Source of the DNA: Sphingobacterium haloxyli
Lineage (GTDB): Bacteria; Bacteroidota; Bacteroidia; Sphingobacteriales; Sphingobacteriaceae
NCBI RefSeq assembly: GCF_002980525.1
Contig: NZ_PVBQ01000010.1
Coordinates: 62,001-126,000, forward strand
Length of the DNA stretch: 64,000 nucleotides
Reading direction: 5' to 3'
Position numbers and translations under genes: made by a program. Below, in pieces: positions 18,319 to 26,808 of the stretch. Position 1 is the first letter of the stretch; each line of letters opens with the position of its first letter. The notes under the pieces were generated by a model. It had not been told where the DNA came from, did no database searches, and was given only the letters and a program-made list of their open reading frames with translations.

Positions 18319-19269
18319 TCAACCATCATTTCGCATCCAAGAATTTATATTTTCTGACGGAAGATCAAACCACTCTCCCAACTGTAGATGGAACTCTTTT
18401 GGCCGAAAGTATTCGGCTGAACCAGCCCCATGAAAAAAGGTCATTTCTCCGAAATAAACCTTTCCTTGAACATTGTATAAATCTATCCGTACATGGTTAA
18501 AGTCTTCCGATAATTTCCTTGCGACGTCTATCATCTCTTTTAAATTCTTCGGCTTAGGGTATATATTATTCTCGTCTTGTTCATGTGCTATTTCTACACC
18601 GCCTATACGACTCCACTCTGTGTCGTAAACATTTCGCTTGTGTGAAGTAAAACGTCCGATGTCTAATTGAATTAGTTTTGGTTCCCCATTAAAGCAAAAA
18701 AACTTATAATCCTCTGGAGGCGTGCCTCGCTCTTCTCCAATAAACTCCTCGCAGATCACCCGCTTTTTCATATATTTATAAGGCCATTCCCTATTGAATT
18801 CAAAATAGTTAGTTTTAAGCCAATATCTAATTCGCTTTCGTATATTTGAAATATTCTCTCTGTCTTTATCCTCAACAATTATATTCCACCCGGACCCATG
18901 AGTGGCCTTAATTACGAATTGATTTGGTAGACTTCGAAAATCGATACTATCAACATGATCAAAAACACCGAAAGAATTAATCAAATATTCTTCCCCGATC
19001 TTTCGTTTGACATAATCTCTAACTTCAAACTTGTCTGCGCATTGTATATAAACCTGGTCGCGATGGTTAAACATAGACCAAAGGAGCTTCTCACTAAAAG
19101 TCTGTGGTAAATCTATATTAGGATATTCTCCGTGTGTCTTTTTGTAAGTCTTTCGGCAAAAAGCATAATCGGTATACAACGCATTATTTATACTATTTTT
19201 TAGATTTAGATAACTATGATAGACGAAAGGAATGTCTTTCAACCGTTTGAATAACTTAGTGTTGCCCAT
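18319..19269 (-). CDS. ATP-grasp protein, TupA-like
   Basis: A 316-residue ATP-grasp fold protein of the TupA-like family, named after an enzyme of teichuronopeptide synthesis. Visible landmarks are the N-terminal LPQTFSEKLLW, FVIKATHGSGWNIIVEDKD, the ICEEFIG segment (nucleotide-binding lid) and DFNHVRIDLYNVQGKVYFGEMTFFHGAGS near the C-terminus, with the metal-binding Asp and Glu. Such proteins occur in many capsule loci and may ligate an amino acid or similar group to a glycan. The substrate is unknown. A 264-base gap precedes it. Confidence 0.8.
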   Translation of the reverse strand: MGNTKLFKRLKDIPFVYHSYLNLKNSINNALYTDYAFCRKTYKKTHGEYPNIDLPQTFSEKLLWSMFNHRDQVYIQCADKFEVRDYVKRKIGEEYLINSFGVFDHVDSIDFRSLPNQFVIKATHGSGWNIIVEDKDRENISNIRKRIRYWLKTNYFEFNREWPYKYMKKRVICEEFIGEERGTPPEDYKFFCFNGEPKLIQLDIGRFTSHKRNVYDTEWSRIGGVEIAHEQDENNIYPKPKNLKEMIDVARKLSEDFNHVRIDLYNVQGKVYFGEMTFFHGAGSAEYFRPKEFHLQLGEWFDLPSENINSWMRNDG

Positions 19270-19533
19270 TGTTTTTATGGAGAGATATGTTGAAGAATTG
19301 CGACCCAGAAAAAAATATGCTTACGAAAACCACCTCACGGGGTTCCCCTCGATGATTTCTATATCCAGCATAAATTGAGGCACCCTTTGGTGAATTATTT
19401 ATTATATATTTATAGTCATCCTGCATAATAATCTTATTTCTAATTTATTAACTATCTATTTTCCAGTGACAATGGAATTTGCAAAATATATTAGACTCGT
19501 CAGAGCACCGAAAGCTTTACAGCAATCGTGTAA
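19270..19533 (-). other. AT-rich non-coding gap inside the capsule locus
   Basis: This is the longest gap between genes within the capsule operon, where most gaps are under 60 bases. It holds no open frame of note, no clear terminator and only small palindromes (for example GGGG-TT-CCCC near 19337-19346). It may carry an internal promoter or the remnant of a lost gene. Confidence 0.4.
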
Positions 19534-20499
19534 TTAACGCTTCTTAATTGTATTATAATATTTGACAAATAGTTGCTTTGGTGACAACCTCGACAGACAA
19601 GCGGAAGCGCAATTAAGGTCTCCTAAAGATAAAATATAGTTGACGTCTGTTTTCGATTTTCCCAAAGATTTACAACTGTGCATTATGAATTTCAAGATGC
19701 TTATGTTAAACAAGAGCATACGTAAAAACAATTCCTTAAACTTATTATCCTCGGAATGAAAAATTATATTGCCTATGCATGCTGCGGGCTTTGTAGCGGT
19801 TTGAACTAGTGAAGTGGATTTTCCACTCATTCCTTCATAGTGCACTACTTCCACGCTTGAATCTACATAACAGGAGTACCCCAATTTATTTAATTTAGTA
19901 GATAGTGCAATGTCTTCGGGACAAAAGAAAAATCGCTCATCAAACCAGCCGACCTTCGCAAATATTTCTCTCTTTATTAAAAATGCTGCCCCTAGAATAT
20001 TATATGACTTAAATATCCCAGATTGATTAACATATGGTCCCGACTTTTCATTGCACAATCTCAATACCAACGAAATATAAGTTTTAAAATCTATTGGTGG
20101 GCGGCCACATGTTTGAATCTTTCCATTGGGAAATACAGTTACAGGACTCATAATTGCCACATCTTCTTTCAGACTCTCAATACTTTCAACAAGTTTCTCA
20201 AGTACTGACATCCGGAACTCTGTATCGTCATTTAAAACAAAACAGTACTCTCCCGTTGATTCCCTCAAAGCTAAATTGTTGTTTTCCGAAAAACCGCGGA
20301 TCTCATTGCTTTCTATAATTCTGATCCAAGGATAGCTCTCCCTTAGAAGAACCAAATTCTCTTTGCTAAACAAATAGGCCACCACTAGTACTTCTATCTT
20401 TAAAGAGGTATGTCTAGCGATGCTGTCTAAACAAGGGAACAATTGCTTGACATTATTCATAGACACAATTACAATCGATACTTTAGGCTTGGGAAACAT
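19534..20499 (-). CDS. Glycosyltransferase family 2
   Basis: A 321-residue inverting GT-A glycosyltransferase. Residues 7-15 (VSIVIVSMN) start the nucleotide-binding fold, EYCFVLNDDTEF holds the DxD-type metal site near residue 92, and GAAFLIKREIFAKVGWFDE followed by FFCPEDIALSTKL (ED motif) is typical of rhamnosyl-type GT2 enzymes. Its start overlaps the end of the polymerase gene by 17 bases, so translation is probably coupled. Donor and linkage are unknown. Confidence 0.88.
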   Translation of the reverse strand: MFPKPKVSIVIVSMNNVKQLFPCLDSIARHTSLKIEVLVVAYLFSKENLVLLRESYPWIRIIESNEIRGFSENNNLALRESTGEYCFVLNDDTEFRMSVLEKLVESIESLKEDVAIMSPVTVFPNGKIQTCGRPPIDFKTYISLVLRLCNEKSGPYVNQSGIFKSYNILGAAFLIKREIFAKVGWFDERFFFCPEDIALSTKLNKLGYSCYVDSSVEVVHYEGMSGKSTSLVQTATKPAACIGNIIFHSEDNKFKELFLRMLLFNISILKFIMHSCKSLGKSKTDVNYILSLGDLNCASACLSRLSPKQLFVKYYNTIKKR

Positions 20500-21790
20500 A
20501 GATTAATCCTTTTTTTGACTGAGATATACTAAATCGTATAAAAAACAGTATGACGATGAAGAAAAAATGAAAAAGCATCCCTGGCGTTGAGGTAAGTGAT
20601 GCTGTTATCCAATAAGCAAGTGAAATAATAAAAACAGGGAATGAATTATACCGTTTTGGGATAATTACCATAGAATACGCAGCATATATTGTATAAGACA
20701 GAATGCCAACTATACCAAATTGCGTTAAAACTTTAAACCAAATACTTTCAAGACCTAATAAGGCGGACACGTGGATATCATTTTCCAATAGTCTCGAAAA
20801 TTTATACCCGAGTCCCAAGATCGGCGAACGCTCCATCACGGCAAGCGCAGCTGCTAATTGCTCTAACCGCATGTCCGAATTACTTCCGCCAACCTCTTTT
20901 TGATAACTCGAGTCGAAAATGCTTAAAATATTGGCCGAGTATTCTTCAAATAACGATGAGCCAACTGCTAAACCGATCATTATCACAAAAACAGAGATAA
21001 TAAATTTTTTATTCTTAAAGTTGATATAAGCTAAAGATCCTATCCCTAAAAAGACGAGTGGTGCCCTACTATTTGTAAATAGAATGCAGGGTATGCACAT
21101 GACGGCTACCAGAAGTGAGAACCAGTTAACTAGGTTGAGTCTATATCTAAAATAAAGCGTAAAAACAAAAAGAACGTATAATGCCCAGTTAATCCCGGCG
21201 CCGATGGCGTGTTCAAACACCGACTGTGCACGAAACCCTCTACCTATTTCCTCATCATAGGTGAAATCAATAGCTCGACTTGAATCATCGACTAATGTCA
21301 TCTCATACGCAACCAACGGGTTGCTTTGAGTTACCTTTTCGTAATAACCATATAAACAGGTTATAAATATACAGACTGTTATACTATTAAAGAGAAACAC
21401 CCAGTCGCTCTTCCTTCTAACGATTTCCCACATCACCCATATTAGTAGCAATTGGGTAAACAGTTCTTTTACAAATTCACTTACAGCTGAAGAAAATCCT
21501 GAGATAGAAAAAATTGTGGAAAGGAACCAAGATATCGCTAAAGCAATGAAAGGTATGCGATAGGGAAACTTCTGCAATAATCTCATCTTGTTCTGCTTCT
21601 TGTAAAGAAAAACAACTACGTAATATAGGGTCAGGAAGAGATCCAATGTCAATAAGGGAATACCTGGTACAGAGATGACCGTAATATTGGTGACCAAAAA
21701 AAACTTATAGGTCAAGAAAATAAGGAAGGATTTCTTAAAGTCAAACCTTGAATAAACAATCAGCATGGCACCAATAATTAAAAAAACCAT
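20483..21790 (-). CDS. O-antigen ligase/polymerase-like membrane protein (Wzy)
   Basis: A 435-residue polytopic membrane protein with about ten hydrophobic segments and a large periplasmic loop. It includes the loop segment SNSDMRLEQLAAALAVMERSPILGLGYKFS (quoted here only as landmarks RLEQLAAALAV and PILGLGY), which matches the Wzy_C region of polymerases and ligases. It is the only candidate polymerase in the locus and lies among glycosyltransferases downstream of the flippase. By role it should join lipid-linked repeat units in the periplasm. Confidence 0.82.
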   Translation of the reverse strand: MVFLIIGAMLIVYSRFDFKKSFLIFLTYKFFLVTNITVISVPGIPLLTLDLFLTLYYVVVFLYKKQNKMRLLQKFPYRIPFIALAISWFLSTIFSISGFSSAVSEFVKELFTQLLLIWVMWEIVRRKSDWVFLFNSITVCIFITCLYGYYEKVTQSNPLVAYEMTLVDDSSRAIDFTYDEEIGRGFRAQSVFEHAIGAGINWALYVLFVFTLYFRYRLNLVNWFSLLVAVMCIPCILFTNSRAPLVFLGIGSLAYINFKNKKFIISVFVIMIGLAVGSSLFEEYSANILSIFDSSYQKEVGGSNSDMRLEQLAAALAVMERSPILGLGYKFSRLLENDIHVSALLGLESIWFKVLTQFGIVGILSYTIYAAYSMVIIPKRYNSFPVFIISLAYWITASLTSTPGMLFHFFFIVILFFIRFSISQSKKGLIYVSQA

Positions 21791-21792
21791 AG

Positions 21793-22710
21793 TTATATCT
21801 TTGATCGTATACCCTTATTAAAATATCTTGGCGAGAACAACTCTACGAGAACCTTGCTAAGAGGAATTTCACTCATATAGATCTTGTATAGATACTTTAA
21901 AAATAGTTTTCGATTCGTCTTCAATAACAAAACCAGCAATCCTCGCACGGGCATGGGGGATAAAGAATAGCCGAATTTTTGAATATAACTTTGTACTTTA
22001 ATTGCTACATCCAATCTAGTCGTCAATACATCTATATTTTCTGCAAAATTATAACTTACTGACCCAGGGCGAACTGTCACTATATATAGTATCCGATCAA
22101 CAATTTTAATCTTTTTAGAAAGACACCCTACTTGAACAGAAAAAAAATAATCGTTCGATACTTTCGTCTCATCAAATTCGACTTTGTGGTCGACAATCAA
22201 CCTTCGTTTAATTATCTTTCCCCAAGGCTCAGGGTATCTAACCCTGAATGTATCTAGAAAGCTCTCATGTCGTCTATAATTATCGAATAGCTTGCTTATT
22301 CCTAAATGTCGAGCCCCTAGCTTTGATATATCATCAGAATATACACTGACGATATTAAAATAAAGGATGTCATTATCGTCATCCACGTGCTTTCCAAGAA
22401 TTTCCTCGAAATCCTCAGTAAAAAAATCGTCCGCATCGGCAAATAAAACCCATTTTCCTGAGGCGATATTTAAGCCCACATTTCTTGCATGTCCACCACC
22501 TTTCCCTTCCTTAGAGAAAACTACTTTTGTATTATTCCGGTTAATACCGGGAAAATTATTAAAATCTACAATACTTCTATCACTGTTATCGTCAACAATA
22601 ATAACTTCTATGGTGTCAATGTCTGGAATACTATCCAAACATCGCTGTAATAATACCGGAATATTATGATGAGGAATAACTATTGAATAATCAATCTTAG
22701 TTGTTTTCAT
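21793..22710 (-). CDS. Glycosyltransferase family 2
   Basis: A 305-residue GT-A glycosyltransferase. The N-terminal YSIVIPHHN, IIVDDNSDRS and the metal site WVLFADADDFF (DADD near residue 97) are classical. The RVRYPEPWGKIIKRR segment is seen in capsule GT2 enzymes that act on sugar acceptors. It lies two bases before the polymerase gene in transcription order and four bases after the pyruvyltransferase gene. The sugar donor is unknown. Confidence 0.88.
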   Translation of the reverse strand: MKTTKIDYSIVIPHHNIPVLLQRCLDSIPDIDTIEVIIVDDNSDRSIVDFNNFPGINRNNTKVVFSKEGKGGGHARNVGLNIASGKWVLFADADDFFTEDFEEILGKHVDDDNDILYFNIVSVYSDDISKLGARHLGISKLFDNYRRHESFLDTFRVRYPEPWGKIIKRRLIVDHKVEFDETKVSNDYFFSVQVGCLSKKIKIVDRILYIVTVRPGSVSYNFAENIDVLTTRLDVAIKVQSYIQKFGYSLSPMPVRGLLVLLLKTNRKLFLKYLYKIYMSEIPLSKVLVELFSPRYFNKGIRSKI

Positions 22711-22714
22711 CTGA

Positions 22715-23836
22715 CTAATTCCTTTCTAATGCCGTCTCTAAAAAACCTTTCGATTTCTGAATCTCAGCATCTAGCAACTTTTGTACCTCGCCATAATCTA
22801 TATCGTTTATCGTCTCATGGTCGTGTATATTCAATAAATATCTATCCGACAACTTAAGAATCGCTAACAAATCTTTTACACGATCTGCGTTGTTCCCCAT
22901 AGAAAGTGCAAAAAACCTCTTTTTAAAAACTAATGAGAATACGATACCATGAAACGAAGTGCTAACTACGTATTTAGCTTTTGAGACTAATGTAATAAAC
23001 TCACGAGGCCCGGCCGTTTGGTAATATCGATTAGGGCTTTTAAGCGGTTTAACTCCTCCGTTTATTTCTATAACTTTCAGCTTATATTTTTGGGCTAATG
23101 TCTTAACGAGATCCACTGCCTCCGGTGAATACAACAAATGATAGAAAAGAATGAAATCTTCGGTTACGATTTGGTCGGAAGACGCTATCTCCAGCCACGC
23201 TGTTGAACCTAATAAAAAAACCGGGTCTAATACGAGGTCCATTTTGCTTGTGTTTATTGCTTTCAATTTGTTGAAGAGAGCTCTTTCTCTTATCGAAATA
23301 TGATCAAAGTTTTGAAGCCAGCCATCTATTTGCGCTTCTTCTGATCGATCGATATCGAGAACTCCCATACTTGCAGCATAGGCAACTTTCTTTATTGCTC
23401 TCGTGGTAAAGAACTCTCCCCAATAAAAGCTATCATAACCGGTAAAACTTTTTAACCTATGTCTTCTCCAGATTTGATCACTCCCGTATACCAAACAATC
23501 ATAACCTTGCTCCAACTGGCTTACGTCTGCCAAGCCTTGACCGCCTTTTACACCTAATTCCCTATCTATAAATCTATTAAACCTGTCGTAGCGAATACGT
23601 TTTTGTGGGAGGACAAGGAGAAGTTTAGCCAGGCGATACGCTTTTCTTAGCATACTCACATTCTCTTTAAATTCGTGCGAGCGATACAAGTCATACATTT
23701 CGGCTCTATAAGCTGGCCAATAATCAACAAATTCAACTGTGTGTCCACACGTTTCCAAATACTTCTTTAATGCAAAAGCCTGAAGTACAGCCCCATAATT
23801 TACAGCGCGATGAAACGTTATAATTCCAATCTTCAT
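22715..23836 (-). CDS. Polysaccharide pyruvyl transferase family protein
   Basis: A 373-residue protein of the PS_pyruv_trans family, which adds a pyruvate ketal from phosphoenolpyruvate to a sugar of a surface glycan. Landmarks are MKIGIITFHRAVNYGAVLQA, YGSDQIWRR and STSFHGIVFSLVFKK, with the conserved histidine, near residue 295. It is one base from the FrhB-like gene, a pairing that recurs in capsule loci of many bacteria. A pyruvylated, hence anionic, repeat unit is therefore likely. Confidence 0.9.
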   Translation of the reverse strand: MKIGIITFHRAVNYGAVLQAFALKKYLETCGHTVEFVDYWPAYRAEMYDLYRSHEFKENVSMLRKAYRLAKLLLVLPQKRIRYDRFNRFIDRELGVKGGQGLADVSQLEQGYDCLVYGSDQIWRRHRLKSFTGYDSFYWGEFFTTRAIKKVAYAASMGVLDIDRSEEAQIDGWLQNFDHISIRERALFNKLKAINTSKMDLVLDPVFLLGSTAWLEIASSDQIVTEDFILFYHLLYSPEAVDLVKTLAQKYKLKVIEINGGVKPLKSPNRYYQTAGPREFITLVSKAKYVVSTSFHGIVFSLVFKKRFFALSMGNNADRVKDLLAILKLSDRYLLNIHDHETINDIDYGEVQKLLDAEIQKSKGFLETALERN

Positions 23837-23837
23837 A

Positions 23838-25244
23838 TTAAAAAAGGGATTTTAAAATTTTTAGAACTTTTCTTTCAATTCGTTGAGTGATACTTCCCCT
23901 ATTCAGTCTTCGATACTTCTGCATCAACACTTCTATTTCCATTGTAAAGACAGCTAAATTGTTGGTTTTTAAAGCTTCCAAAAAGAGGATATGGCTTTTT
24001 TCAGAAATTTTTTCCCGAAAATCATAAATCTTTTTTCTCTGTACATCCAATTTAAACTCGCCAGGTTGCACACGCTTTTTGGGAAGCCATTTATTCTCTC
24101 TCACTTTCTTTTGCATTCTATATGATAGGCCTTCCCTTCTATGCCGAAAGCCACCTTGCTGAGACTGAATTACGTCTTCCGCAGAAACTTCAGTTAAAGC
24201 TAGGTTCATCATATTCGTATGTCGTATCACCAAATCTAACAAAACCTTATTCCGTATTACTGTGATGCAGTTTCCTTTTGGATCATTTACATAGTCTGGC
24301 AGCCACGCATCACCAATGGAGATATCTGCCGTTTCTCCAACCACGTCATCACAGAAGTCGCAAGCCTTCGGTTTAAAAAAACCAGCTCCGTAATCTGTCC
24401 CGATAATCTCTCGATCATCCTTAAAGCGATCAACGTCATCCCTGGTTGACCAAACTTGATAAATCTTAAAATTGGCCGGTCTATCTTTGTGTTTCCGTCT
24501 AAAGTCTATTGCCTTCAAATGATCAGGATGGACACCAAGTTGCCATCCAATCATTTTAGCCTGGTTGGCACTTTTCATACCTCCACACACAATCCCAATA
24601 GTAAACGTTATCCGTTCTTTCAATACTGCGCTGTCCTGAGACATCAAACGCAGTGTTTTAATGAAACAGGGCACCCCTGTTATCGCATACCTGCCCTCAT
24701 TCTGCTCGACATATGAAAGAACTTCTACAAGCGTTGACGGGTAATAGCTGGACTTGGACCCCTGGATAACGTCACTACACTTAGTATACACCTTGTATTC
24801 AAATAGAGCTTTCTCACTCGTATTCTCTGTATTAGGGGCTAATTGAATGAAACAATCTATCAATCCTTCTTTTAAGAGGGTGTAACCAAGCCACTTACCT
24901 AAACCACCTGAACTACCTTTTTCTCGAAATCCTCCTTCGTTAACATACCCCGCAAAACATTTTATATAATTCCCTACGTGTGCATTATGAATATTATCTG
25001 GATATATTATATTGCCAATTTCATTTTCGTCTAATGACCTATCTGAAAAGGGACAGACACTCAGTAACTTTACATTAGGATCTACGACTTTATTTTGATT
25101 TAAAACAGGCTTATAAAGTCCATATTCATCCAGTTTCATTTCAAAAGGCGAGCCATCAACAACCGCGCATGCTCCGCATCCGATACAATACCCGCCGTTT
25201 ATAACTGTATCCAATAATTGTTGAGCTTCATTAGATTTGTACAT
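23838..25244 (-). CDS. FrhB-like coenzyme F420 hydrogenase/dehydrogenase beta-subunit family protein
   Basis: A 468-residue protein with an N-terminal ferredoxin-like cluster motif CIGCGAC (cysteines near 20, 23, 26) followed by SVCPF, then the FrhB N- and C-terminal domains. In the middle are GSSGGLGKWLGY and TGVPCFIKTLRL, and CDFCDDVVGETADISIGDAW lies near residue 290. Archaeal relatives use F420, but in capsule loci the cofactor is probably a flavin and the role is not settled. It is adjacent to the pyruvyltransferase and flippase genes. A redox step on a glycan or its linker is possible. Confidence 0.85.
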   Translation of the reverse strand: MYKSNEAQQLLDTVINGGYCIGCGACAVVDGSPFEMKLDEYGLYKPVLNQNKVVDPNVKLLSVCPFSDRSLDENEIGNIIYPDNIHNAHVGNYIKCFAGYVNEGGFREKGSSGGLGKWLGYTLLKEGLIDCFIQLAPNTENTSEKALFEYKVYTKCSDVIQGSKSSYYPSTLVEVLSYVEQNEGRYAITGVPCFIKTLRLMSQDSAVLKERITFTIGIVCGGMKSANQAKMIGWQLGVHPDHLKAIDFRRKHKDRPANFKIYQVWSTRDDVDRFKDDREIIGTDYGAGFFKPKACDFCDDVVGETADISIGDAWLPDYVNDPKGNCITVIRNKVLLDLVIRHTNMMNLALTEVSAEDVIQSQQGGFRHRREGLSYRMQKKVRENKWLPKKRVQPGEFKLDVQRKKIYDFREKISEKSHILFLEALKTNNLAVFTMEIEVLMQKYRRLNRGSITQRIERKVLKILKSLF

Positions 25245-25245
25245 C

Positions 25246-26784
25246 TTATTTTGTCTTTATTAAGCTAATTTTATTTAATAGAACGCTATTAAGGAATTGC
25301 CTTTCTTCTTTAGACAAACCCACAGTATATATAAAAAAGAGAGCTGTTAAGAACCCCGAACCACAAGTGATAATCGTCCTAAGCAATCCTGAGTCGATAT
25401 CAAACATGATAATCATACAAGGAACTAAATAGGCACAAGCAGTGACTATAGCTGAGATTCCTATTACTTCGTATAGAAATGTTACTGAAGGAAAATTGAT
25501 CATGACGTTCAACATCTTCAGTCTTGCAAATAAATTCACTAAAGAAAGTAAGATAGTAACGTAAAAAGTAACCTGTGGTGCGTGTCCGAGTTTCAGAAAC
25601 AAATAGGAAATCGGTAGTGTGAGCATGACCGTACTACCTATAATTAATTGATATCTTCGAACGCGTCCTGTTGATAGTGCCGCCGTAATCAGTGAAGGCG
25701 AAAACGACTCTACTAAAGCATTTATAATGACGAGACGTGTAAATACAACAACATATGGCGGCACTTCCGTCAACCAAATAGATAAGATAAATTCTGTTTC
25801 GAGCAACAGAGGCATCGATAATATTAAAAGCAACAAGTAGGAAAATTTCGAGCTTTGGAACACTAATTTTGACATTTTATCCACTTCTCCTGATGCATAG
25901 TATTTGGTGATTTGAGGGTTAACAGCTTTTGTGAAATTACTCACAAACTGTGTTATTGCAGAATTTACTTGTGCTGCGATTCCCCAAGCCGCATTGATCG
26001 TAGCAGCAAAAAAAAGGTTCAAAAGGATATTAACACCCTGTGTTCGAAGAATTGCTGCAAAGGAACCAAATAAGTTCCAGCCGGAATACGCAGTAATTTC
26101 TTTAAAGAGTGCATTATTCCAATAAAAAGAAAAACGACATTCTTTAAAATTGCGCAATGAATATATCCTGTATATTAACGTTATCACTGCCGTAACGACC
26201 AACAGTAATACTGCGTACAACTTCAGTTTATCGAAGGAAGATAACAGAAGCGCATAAACAATGAACAACTTTAGTATTGCTTCCAGAATGCTGACATACG
26301 CATATATTCCCATCCTCTCACGTGCAACAATCATGGCATTATAAGGGATAGTGAACATAGAAACCATAAATGTCAAAATCGAACATTGATAGACCCAGTG
26401 GGCCGCTTCTAATCTGTTTGGTGGTATGACCATTTTGTTGTTCAAAAACCAGAGACCTACGGTCTCTGCAAGTATTAGAATAAACAATGAAAGAATTCCA
26501 TAAATAATCATAGTCATGCTAAATACCCTCCTTAAAGCCACGAAATTCTTTCGTCCTAATTCAAGAGAAAAAAAGCGTTGCGATGCAGAAGACATAGTGC
26601 CACTCAGAAAAGAAAACATTATAACAACGCCGCCCACAACATTATAGAGACCATAATCAATAACACCAAGGGTATCCAGCACTATCCTTACCGTGTACAG
26701 AGATACTGCCATCATCAACAGCATTCTGAAATATAAAAACAGCGTGTTCTTTGCGATTCTTTTATTGTTTGTAGTCAATGTCAA
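25246..26784 (-). CDS. Oligosaccharide flippase (Wzx-like, MATE/PST fold)
   Basis: A 512-residue protein with about 14 hydrophobic segments and the polysaccharide-transporter opening RIAKNTLFLYFRMLLMMAVSLYTVRIVLDTLG (landmarks TLFLYFRMLLMM, VRIVLDTLG). AAWGIAAQVNSAITQFVSNF in the middle is typical. It should move lipid-linked repeat units across the inner membrane. It follows the Wzc-like kinase gene by 24 bases and begins the block of glycan-specific genes. Confidence 0.88.
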   Translation of the reverse strand: MTLTTNNKRIAKNTLFLYFRMLLMMAVSLYTVRIVLDTLGVIDYGLYNVVGGVVIMFSFLSGTMSSASQRFFSLELGRKNFVALRRVFSMTMIIYGILSLFILILAETVGLWFLNNKMVIPPNRLEAAHWVYQCSILTFMVSMFTIPYNAMIVARERMGIYAYVSILEAILKLFIVYALLLSSFDKLKLYAVLLLVVTAVITLIYRIYSLRNFKECRFSFYWNNALFKEITAYSGWNLFGSFAAILRTQGVNILLNLFFAATINAAWGIAAQVNSAITQFVSNFTKAVNPQITKYYASGEVDKMSKLVFQSSKFSYLLLLILSMPLLLETEFILSIWLTEVPPYVVVFTRLVIINALVESFSPSLITAALSTGRVRRYQLIIGSTVMLTLPISYLFLKLGHAPQVTFYVTILLSLVNLFARLKMLNVMINFPSVTFLYEVIGISAIVTACAYLVPCMIIMFDIDSGLLRTIITCGSGFLTALFFIYTVGLSKEERQFLNSVLLNKISLIKTK

Positions 26785-26808
26785 CCCTTATTTTGTAAAT
26801 AAACAGAC

